DNA of 19,669 nucleotides, taken from NCBI GenBank assembly GCA_025450615.1, contig JANWHC010000003.1:1-19669 (forward strand). Direction: 5' to 3'. Positions 7,338 to 12,877 of the stretch are shown here, piece by piece; position 1 is the first letter of the stretch; each line of letters opens with the position of its first letter. This DNA is from Minisyncoccota bacterium. GTDB lineage: Bacteria > Patescibacteriota > Minisyncoccia > Phycocordibacterales > DATDWN01. Both the position numbers and the translations under genes were made by a program. Below the pieces are notes generated by a model, which was given only the letters and a program-made list of their open reading frames with translations, did no database searches and was not told the origin of the DNA.

Positions 7338-7376
7338 AAAAAATCGTGAAAATTCTCTACTGAGAATCTCACGATT
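7338..7376 (-). terminator. Rho-independent terminator of a minus-strand element
   Basis: AATCGTGA/TCACGATT and ATTCTC/GAGAAT form a long stem (7342-7376) with a small internal loop and a 4-nt apical loop. On the minus strand it is followed by T6 (plus-strand A6, 7338-7343). It lies directly after the ruvB stop and terminates transcription arriving from 7377-7560. Confidence 0.8.
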
Positions 7377-7560
7377 GTGGGAAGTGTCCGAGGGGCCGAA
7401 GCCCCTCGTCCACTCTCTTGTCGGATACGGGGCTGGCTTACCGCTTCTTGCCGCCCACGGCTGCCGTTTTCTCACCCAGCATCGTTTGGCACACCCTCTA
7501 AACAAAGAGCATGCGTCACCGATCACGCACTCGCGTAATCTAATGCACATGTCTATATAT
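7377..7560 (-). ncRNA. GC-rich small RNA or tiny-gene cassette between ruvB and yebC
   Basis: The segment is much richer in G and C than its surroundings and ends in a minus-strand terminator, so it is probably transcribed leftward. Minus-strand RNA would contain CGAGGGGC-UUCG-GCCCCUCG (7389-7408), an 8-bp stem with a UUCG tetraloop. The stem is extended past tandem GA mismatches by GUG/CAC. Upstream, GCUGG and CCAGC can enclose a second domain. Reading frames are unconvincing: the long minus frame has no stop before the terminator and runs on antisense to ruvB. One 14-codon frame (7482-7438, MLGEKTAAVGGKKR) stops properly but has an AGAGGG site 11 nt away, rather far. The promoter is unclear (TTGTTT, 16 nt, TATCCT is the best I see). 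RNA is favoured over peptide, without certainty. It does not match tmRNA, SRP RNA or a tRNA by eye. Confidence 0.35.
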
Positions 7561-7596
7561 TAGGATAATACTTATACAGTAAAAAACAAGTGAGTT

Positions 7597-7624
7597 TTGA
7601 TTTTTTAGATAATCCGAGTAGAAT
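7597..7624 (+). promoter_or_regulatory. putative leaderless promoter of yebC
   Basis: TTGATT (7597-7602) and TAGAAT (7619-7624) are 16 nt apart. The -10 ends 7 nt before the ATG at 7632, so the transcript would start at or next to the start codon. There is no Shine-Dalgarno site. Confidence 0.5.
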
Positions 7625-7631
7625 CAAGATT

Positions 7632-8159
7632 ATGGCAGGACACAACAAATGGTCAAAAATTAAAAGGCAGAAAGAAAAGACCGACGGACAAAAGTCAAAA
7701 ATTTTTGGCAAAATGGTTAAACTTATTCAAATCGAGGCAAAGAAGGCTGGTGGAAACATAAACTCCCCCGGACTTAAAGCTGCGATTGAAAAAGCTAGAG
7801 CGATGAATATGCCGAACGACAATATCGATCGTGCGATTAAAAAATCCGCTGAAGCCGGAGAGTCAGAGTTAGTTGTTTATGAAGCATTTGGACCAGGAGG
7901 ATGTGCAATGATCATCGAATGCCTTACTGACAATAAAAATCGGGCAAACCAAGACGTGAAAACTATTTTAGCGAAAAATGATTTAGCGATGGCTGGAGCT
8001 CACGCAGCTTCATGGGCTTTTACTCACAACCCCGGAGAAGATTGGATTCCTACGGGAACGGTCCCTCTTTCAGAGGAAGATGGAGAAAAATTATCTCGAC
8101 TTATAGATGAGCTTGAAGAAAGTGACGAAGTTCAAGATGTTTACACTAATGCAGAGTAA
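7632..8159 (+). CDS. yebC: YebC/PmpR family protein, shortened
   Basis: The protein starts with the family signature MAGHNKWSKIKRQK and continues with the conserved central parts GLKAAIEKARAMNMPNDNIDRAIKK, YEAFGPGGCAMIIECLTDNKNR and SWAF. YebC-family proteins are cytoplasmic. They were described as DNA-binding regulators, and members have more recently been linked to relief of ribosome stalling. At 175 residues it is about 70 shorter than typical bacterial YebC (around 240), with the loss in the C-terminal half after the SWAF segment. Its final part, VPLSEEDGEKLSRLIDELEESDEVQDVYTNAE, is the normal YebC end, so this is an internal shortening rather than a frameshift. The ATG at 7632 is chosen from the family start, although the frame is open from 7590. 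It heads a plus-strand group with the LapA-like gene and ruvC. yebC-ruvC linkage is common in bacteria. Confidence 0.92.
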   Translation: MAGHNKWSKIKRQKEKTDGQKSKIFGKMVKLIQIEAKKAGGNINSPGLKAAIEKARAMNMPNDNIDRAIKKSAEAGESELVVYEAFGPGGCAMIIECLTDNKNRANQDVKTILAKNDLAMAGAHAASWAFTHNPGEDWIPTGTVPLSEEDGEKLSRLIDELEESDEVQDVYTNAE

Positions 8160-8170
8160 AAGAGTATACT
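8141..8170 (+). promoter_or_regulatory. putative leaderless promoter inside the 3' end of yebC
   Basis: TTACAC (8141-8146) and TATACT (8165-8170) are 18 nt apart. The -10 ends 6 nt before the ATG at 8177. A second TATAAT (8171-8176) abuts the ATG but would place the start inside the gene. Confidence 0.4.
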
Positions 8171-8176
8171 TATAAT

Positions 8177-8527
8177 ATGATTATATTATTTATATTGGGG
8201 CTTGGAATAGGGGCGCTGGCAGTGATTTTTACTTTACAAAACACAGAAATTATAACAGTTGCATTTTTTGGTTATAAATTTACAGGTTCTCTTTCGACAG
8301 TTGTGACACTTTCCATACTGTCAGGAATATTAATTTCTCTTTTAATGGTTTTTCCTGAAAGTCTTAAAAATTATTTTAGATACAATAAGCTCAAAAAAAC
8401 AAACCGAAAATTAGAAGAGGAACTTAAAAAACAGAAAGAACTAACTGTGTTTGCTAAAGAAGTTCCTCCAACACCCCAAGATATAAAAAAGATAGAAGAT
8501 GGAGTAATTGAAGAGCATATACTATAG
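8177..8527 (+). CDS. LapA-like (DUF1049) small membrane protein
   Basis: The 116-residue protein has two hydrophobic segments (about 1-21 and 37-58) separated by the short loop QNTEIITVAFFGYKF. This FTLQN...V...F pattern before a second membrane helix is that of the LapA/YciS domain. A basic, charged helix (about 70-95, LKKTNRKLEEELKKQKE) follows and could form a coiled coil on the cytoplasmic side. In E. coli LapA takes part, with LapB, in controlling lipopolysaccharide synthesis. Whether that role exists here is unknown, since no lipid A genes are seen. It lies 17 nt after yebC and 11 nt before ruvC, so it is probably co-transcribed with both, although an internal promoter is possible. The assignment is to a domain family only. 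Confidence 0.7.
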   Translation: MIILFILGLGIGALAVIFTLQNTEIITVAFFGYKFTGSLSTVVTLSILSGILISLLMVFPESLKNYFRYNKLKKTNRKLEEELKKQKELTVFAKEVPPTPQDIKKIEDGVIEEHIL

Positions 8528-8538
8528 ATAACTTCTGT

Positions 8539-9042
8539 ATGAAAATCATCTCGATTGACCCCGGATACGAAAGACTTGGTGTAGCAATTTTAGAAAAGGA
8601 AAAAGGTCAAAAACCCTTCGACAGACCTCAGGGTAAAGAAAAACTTTTGTTTAGTGAGTGTTTTAAAACAAAAAGTTCGCTTCCCCACCACGAACGTTTA
8701 GCACTTATTGGAAACCGAATTAAAGAAGTAATAAAAAAATGGAAGCCAGAAGCCTTAGCCACAGAAAAACTTTTCTTTAGCACCAACCAAAAAACAGCAC
8801 TATTAGTAGCTGAGGCTCGTGGAATAATTTTATATACCGGAAGCTCCATGGGCCTAAAAGTATTTGAATATGCACCAATAGAAGTAAAAACAGCAATCAC
8901 TGGATACGGTAGAAGTGAAAAAAGACAAATGATCGACATGGTTAAAAAACTAATTGCCGTCGACAAGTCTACTAACAGTGACGACGAATTCGATGCGATA
9001 GCCATCGGTCTCACCCACTTTGCGATACATAGACAGAAATAG
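8539..9042 (+). CDS. ruvC: Holliday junction resolvase RuvC
   Basis: RuvC nicks Holliday junctions symmetrically, working with RuvAB. The RNase H-like fold and the four catalytic acids are visible: Asp7 in IISIDPGYERLG, Glu76 in ATEKLFF, and Asp149 and Asp152 in DDEFDAIA. The 167-residue length is normal for the family. Compared with usual RuvC, the first beta-hairpin carries an extra loop, KPFDRPQG (about 25-32), encoded by an imperfect inverted repeat, yet the catalytic residues are intact, so it is probably active. ruvB is about 1.2 kb upstream on the same strand and ruvA is not in the window. There is no clear Shine-Dalgarno site before the ATG. The TAG lies in a hairpin shared with the convergent small gene. 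Confidence 0.94.
   Translation: MKIISIDPGYERLGVAILEKEKGQKPFDRPQGKEKLLFSECFKTKSSLPHHERLALIGNRIKEVIKKWKPEALATEKLFFSTNQKTALLVAEARGIILYTGSSMGLKVFEYAPIEVKTAITGYGRSEKRQMIDMVKKLIAVDKSTNSDDEFDAIAIGLTHFAIHRQK
8613..8634. repeat. imperfect inverted-repeat insertion in ruvC
   Basis: The 22 bases from 8613 to 8634 begin ACCCTTCGACAG and end CTCAGGGT, with complementary ends ACCCT/AGGGT. They encode PFDRPQG in frame and lie between two Lys/Glu-rich stretches. The sequence resembles a widespread short repeat of the form CCCTTCGACAGGCTCAGGG, recalled from other bacterial genomes and not checked here. It is unrelated to the palindrome in the holA-like gene. Confidence 0.6.
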
Positions 9043-9081
9043 CCTCAACAAGAAAGTATTGGCTACTTCCTTGTTGAGGCT
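9041..9081. terminator. shared hairpin between convergent ruvC and the 67-residue gene
   Basis: AGCCTCAACAAG (9041-9052) pairs perfectly with CTTGTTGAGGCT (9070-9081), and AGT/ACT can extend the stem around a 7-nt loop. The hairpin contains bases of both the ruvC TAG and the TAG of the convergent gene. It probably acts as a bidirectional terminator, but neither side has a strong T-tract. Confidence 0.6.
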
Positions 9082-9283
9082 ACTTTGGTACTACTTCAAT
9101 TGCTGGCGATCCGTGATGCAAACCGAGAGACATCTTACCCGTTGTAGAAACTTTCAAACCTCCAGTTTTGGGATCAACGCGAACACTGATTGAGGTCTTA
9201 CTTCTAGTCGAGCGAACGATGACGGTGCGAAAATCTTCTTCCACTTCAATTAGAACTTCAGGACTTGTGTAAATAACTGACAT
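9080..9283 (-). CDS. small hypothetical protein, 67 residues
   Basis: I do not recognise this protein. From ATG 9283 it reads MSVIYTSPEVLIEVEEDFRT and continues with alternating hydrophobic and polar residues, then a Gly/Ser-rich end (GLHHGSPAIEVVPK). This suggests a small all-beta cytoplasmic protein with no signal peptide or membrane segment. The frame is open to 9331, but the start at 9283 is fixed by a perfect AAGGAG five bases upstream (9289-9294) and by a promoter at 9304-9331. It sits between convergent ruvC and the end of lepA, immediately after the lepA stop, so it might also be read from the lepA transcript. Its own promoter, its Shine-Dalgarno site and its somewhat higher GC set it apart from the neighbouring genes and match it to the lipoprotein unit at 3654-4146. 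Confidence 0.7.
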   Translation of the reverse strand: MSVIYTSPEVLIEVEEDFRTVIVRSTRSKTSISVRVDPKTGGLKVSTTGKMSLGLHHGSPAIEVVPK

Positions 9284-9303
9284 ATTCACTCCTTCTTTCA
9301 CTA

Positions 9304-9331
9304 ATAGTACAAATAATGAACACCTCGTCAA
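9304..9331 (-). promoter_or_regulatory. promoter of the 67-residue gene
   Basis: On the minus strand TTGACG (9331-9326) and TACTAT (9309-9304) are 16 nt apart, and the predicted start is near 9297. The -35 box begins 3 nt after the lepA stop codon. Confidence 0.75.
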
Positions 9332-9334
9332 ATT

Positions 9335-11149
9335 CTAGTTTCGCATCATTTTTAGGAATACATCGTGTGGTATATCCACTGAGCCACGACCGCGTTCCTT
9401 CATTTTCTTTTTTCCTTTCTTTTGCTTTTCACGAAGTTTCATTTTTCGTGTGATATCTCCCCCATACATATGCTGAGTTACATCTTTACTATATGCAGCA
9501 ACGGTTCTACTTGAAATAATTCTGCCGAGAGCTTTTCCTTGAATTTTCATTACGAACATTTGTCGCGGAAGGATGGAGTGAAGTTTCTCAACAGCGCTTT
9601 CTGCTTCTTGTTCAACTATTCTTCGAGAAACAACTCGTGAAAATGCGGGTAAAACTTCGTCAGCAACCAAAATATCCATACGCACCACGTTTGCATCACG
9701 CATTCCCTCTATTTCATAAGAGATAGAAGCAAAACCACTTGATGTACTTTTTAATTTATCAAAAAAGTTTCTCATAAGTTCACGAAGTGGCATCTTTAAA
9801 AATAGTCTTGTTCGGTCATCTCCAAAATTCTCTGAATTTCCCAACTCTGCTTCATGCTCGTACAAAAGTGGCATGAGGTTACTTATATATGTTACCGGAG
9901 TAATGATTACCACATTTACCCAAGGTTCACGTATCTCCGAAAGCAAATTTTCATCAGGAAAATGTGCTGGCGAGTAAATGATCTCTTTTTTACCTGACTT
10001 TGGACCTGCTTTGTAAGTAACTTCGTAAGTAATTGTTGGCATGGTTACAACCAGATCCAAATTAAACTCTCGGTGAAGTCTTTCAGTAATAATTTCCAAA
10101 TGAAGCATCCCCAAAAAACCGCAACGGAAGCCTCGTCCCAAAGCACCAGATGATTCCTCTTCATATGTATAAGATGAGTCAGAAAGTTTAAGTTTGCCTA
10201 GTGCTTGTTTCAAAGTTGTAAAATCATCCTGACTTTCTGGATAAATAGAGGCCCAGACAACTGGTCTTGGGGACATATATCCAGCAAGTGGAGGATTCAT
10301 ATCATTTACTCCCGCTACGGTGTCTCCAACGGACGCAATACCTGGTTCTTTTATACCAGTAACGATATAACCTATTTCCCCTGCTCCAAGGGACTCAACA
10401 GCGACTTCGTTTGGTGAAAATATTCCTACTTCTAGCGAAGTAAAAGTTTTTTTAGAAATTTTGAAAGTAAGTGGAACATTTCGAGAAATACTTCCGCTAA
10501 TTACTCGGACGAAAACAATAACCCCTTTGTGAGTAGAATATTTAAAATCAAAAATGAGTGAGCGAAAATCTTTGGCGCTACTTGTATCATCTGCTGCCTG
10601 TTTTGGTGGTGGAATATGTTTTATTATTTCTTGAAGTAATCTGTCTACACCTTCTCCAGTTCTCCCTGAAGTTTGCAAAATTTCATCTGGAGAACACTCA
10701 AGAAGTTTTACAACTTCGCTTTTTACATCCTCGACCCTAGCAAGTGGTGAATCAACTTTTGAAAGTACCGGAATTATTTTAAGCCCTGCTTCTCTCGCCA
10801 TATTTAGTGTTGTCAGAGTCTGCGCTTGAACACCCTGAGTCGCGTCGACTAAAAGTATTGAACCTTCTACAGCTTTAAGCGCTCGAGAAACTTCGTACGA
10901 AAAGTCTATGTGCCCCGGAGTATCGATGAGATTTAAAATATAATCTTGATTGGCAAGTCTATAGTTCATTCGAACTGGTTGCATTTTTATTGTAATACCA
11001 CGCTCACGCTCGAGCTCCATTGAATCCAATACTTGGTCTTGCATAAGGCGTGCAGGAATAGTACCTGTTATTTCAAGCATTCTGTCGGCAAGAGTTGATT
11101 TGCCGTGGTCTATGTGTGCGATGATTGAGAAGTTTCGTATTCTGTCCAT
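9335..11149 (-). CDS. lepA: elongation factor 4 (LepA), translational GTPase
   Basis: LepA binds ribosomes and affects translation under stress and 30S assembly. The 604 residues from MDRIRNFSIIAHIDHGKSTL contain G1 AHIDHGKST, switch II DTPGHIDF, EF-G-like domains, and the LepA-specific basic tail (about 560-604, KKMKERGRGSVDIPHDVFLKM). The nucleotide-specificity motifs are unusual: NKID is replaced by SKVD and SAK by SGR, though the surrounding sequence is intact. The frame is open to a TTG at 11170, but the ATG at 11149 matches the family start. It is the third gene of an apparent operon, 18 to 39 nt after murJ depending on the start used, and no Shine-Dalgarno site is visible. The promoter of the next small gene begins right after its stop. 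Confidence 0.95.
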   Translation of the reverse strand: MDRIRNFSIIAHIDHGKSTLADRMLEITGTIPARLMQDQVLDSMELERERGITIKMQPVRMNYRLANQDYILNLIDTPGHIDFSYEVSRALKAVEGSILLVDATQGVQAQTLTTLNMAREAGLKIIPVLSKVDSPLARVEDVKSEVVKLLECSPDEILQTSGRTGEGVDRLLQEIIKHIPPPKQAADDTSSAKDFRSLIFDFKYSTHKGVIVFVRVISGSISRNVPLTFKISKKTFTSLEVGIFSPNEVAVESLGAGEIGYIVTGIKEPGIASVGDTVAGVNDMNPPLAGYMSPRPVVWASIYPESQDDFTTLKQALGKLKLSDSSYTYEEESSGALGRGFRCGFLGMLHLEIITERLHREFNLDLVVTMPTITYEVTYKAGPKSGKKEIIYSPAHFPDENLLSEIREPWVNVVIITPVTYISNLMPLLYEHEAELGNSENFGDDRTRLFLKMPLRELMRNFFDKLKSTSSGFASISYEIEGMRDANVVRMDILVADEVLPAFSRVVSRRIVEQEAESAVEKLHSILPRQMFVMKIQGKALGRIISSRTVAAYSKDVTQHMYGGDITRKMKLREKQKKGKKKMKERGRGSVDIPHDVFLKMMRN

Positions 11150-11188
11150 TGAGTGTTCATTTAAGCACAAAAACCAAATTTTCTAAAA

Positions 11189-12868
11189 TTATTGTAATTC
11201 TGCGTCGGGTGCGATTATCTTGGACTTCCAGATTTTTTTATGCAGAGTTCCCCAAACTTCCGCCAGTTCTCGGCTCTGAAGCAGGATTAAAACAATGATT
11301 GCTGAAATAATACCAACTATTCCGGAAAGAAATCCTTGCATAAATATTCCAAACAAAGTGTTTAAATCAAAAACATTATCAAATAGTGCTAGGCAGTTAT
11401 ATGTCACAAAACCCATAATCATAGAAGCCCCTGTTACCTGGAAGAGTGTCTTCCAAACTGGATTTGAAAACTCTGGATAGTGCCAAGTAAATCCCCACCA
11501 ATGAGTTATGAGGTTTACAAACAAACCTATTGAATATCCTAATGGAAGCATTAGCACAACCGTCCCGGAAAGATCAGAAACTTTCAAGATAGACTCCATA
11601 AAGTTTTTGAAAAACATATTTGTTTGGAAAAGCTCTGCCAAAAAGTAACTTCCAAAAATTATAAGAAGTGCTGAAAGTACGTTCATAATAAGCGGAGTTC
11701 TGGTTTTTCCTTGCGAATAATAAGACCGTACGAAAAGTGCAACCATGTTCTGAGCTAAAAGTGAGATAGTAAAAAGTGCTAAGGCTGCAGCTGTTAATCT
11801 GGTATCATCCCAGTTAAAATGCCCTGTTCCGAGGATAGTTCGGACGATCTGCGCTCGTAAAACAACAAACAATACTGAAATAGGCACAGACCAGAAAATA
11901 ATATGCCGAGCTGAGTTTATCATTTGCTCGACAAACTCACTCTTGTTTCCATTTGTGAAAAGTCGAGTTAAAGTTGGAAAAGCGGCTAGCGAGTAACTCA
12001 CGCCAATAATACTAAATGGCACAGATTGAAGATTAAAGGAAAAGTTAAATACGGCAACCGAACCTGCTGCAAAAAATGAAGCAATGGAAATAAGAAAAAG
12101 TTCGGCAATTTCGTTTGAAGAAGCGGTTAGAGTTCTGGGTAGTGAGGTATAAACTATTTTTCGAATAAACTCAAGCTTAAGTGGAAATCTAAATTTTGGA
12201 AACATTCCTTGAGAAACAATAAACGGAATTTGGATAAAAAAGTGCAGAAATGCACCAAGAGCGACACCAAAACCTAGTCCTTCCAAACCAAACCTAGGAT
12301 AAAGAAAAACTATTCCAACAATAATTCCAATGTTATACAAGACTGGAGAAATCGCGTAAATAAAAAAACGTCGATTCATCTGCGTAATACTTGCAAGCAA
12401 ATTGGAAAAACCTAAAAATGCTGGAGACAAAAGAAGAATTCTGGTGAGTGACACTAAGTGAGCAAAAGAATCTCCTGCTGCCAATCTAGGAAATAATTTT
12501 GCCATCATGTATGGAGCGAAAATATAAGCTACAACTCCAACTACAACTATAAAAAAGAAAAAGAAAGTAAAAACACTATCTATAAATTCTTTTGCTTCAT
12601 TTTCCCCTTTTTCAAATCTTTCAACTAAAAAAGGAATAAGTACCGAAACTGATACTATTGAGGCAACTGTTACAAACAAAATATCTGGAATTCGAAAAGC
12701 TGAATAGTATAAATCCAGTGTGTTCCCCGCTCCAAACTGATATGCAAGCATTCGATCGCGAAACAGAGCCAGAACTTGAGAGCAAATAGCAAAAAATCCT
12801 AGAAGATATGCTGCTTGGTGAAGACCAGATATCTCAATGTTTAGTAGACTCAAAAAGCGTTTAACCAT
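11189..12868 (-). CDS. murJ: lipid II flippase MurJ (MviN)
   Basis: The 559-residue polytopic protein has about 14 hydrophobic segments and the MviN/MurJ pattern. Visible parts are FRDRMLAYQFGAGNTLDLYYSAFRIPD near the N-terminus, then FSNLLASITQMNRRF, YTSLPRTLTASSNEI, and LFVRSYYSQGKTRTPLIMN. MurJ moves undecaprenyl-linked peptidoglycan precursor (lipid II) across the cytoplasmic membrane. Related MOP-superfamily flippases (Wzx) carry O-antigen units, and the neighbouring ligase-like gene makes a wider glycan role conceivable. The FRDR and YYSAFRIPD motifs favour MurJ. It begins 9 nt after the stop of the ligase/TPR gene and is followed closely by lepA, so these three genes are probably one transcript from the promoter at 15299-15327. 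Confidence 0.9.
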   Translation of the reverse strand: MVKRFLSLLNIEISGLHQAAYLLGFFAICSQVLALFRDRMLAYQFGAGNTLDLYYSAFRIPDILFVTVASIVSVSVLIPFLVERFEKGENEAKEFIDSVFTFFFFFIVVVGVVAYIFAPYMMAKLFPRLAAGDSFAHLVSLTRILLLSPAFLGFSNLLASITQMNRRFFIYAISPVLYNIGIIVGIVFLYPRFGLEGLGFGVALGAFLHFFIQIPFIVSQGMFPKFRFPLKLEFIRKIVYTSLPRTLTASSNEIAELFLISIASFFAAGSVAVFNFSFNLQSVPFSIIGVSYSLAAFPTLTRLFTNGNKSEFVEQMINSARHIIFWSVPISVLFVVLRAQIVRTILGTGHFNWDDTRLTAAALALFTISLLAQNMVALFVRSYYSQGKTRTPLIMNVLSALLIIFGSYFLAELFQTNMFFKNFMESILKVSDLSGTVVLMLPLGYSIGLFVNLITHWWGFTWHYPEFSNPVWKTLFQVTGASMIMGFVTYNCLALFDNVFDLNTLFGIFMQGFLSGIVGIISAIIVLILLQSRELAEVWGTLHKKIWKSKIIAPDAELQ

Positions 12869-12877
12869 TGCCTTATC

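Noticed and set aside
7035..7550. Long minus-strand open frame of 171 codons overlapping the 3' end of ruvB
   Set aside because: It runs without a stop through a clear terminator and then antisense through well-conserved ruvB. Its composition (Arg/Cys/Trp-rich start) matches no family.
7375..7563. Plus-strand open frame of 62 codons after ruvB
   Set aside because: TTG start inside a terminator stem, no ribosome binding site, no recognisable features, and the element appears to be transcribed on the other strand.
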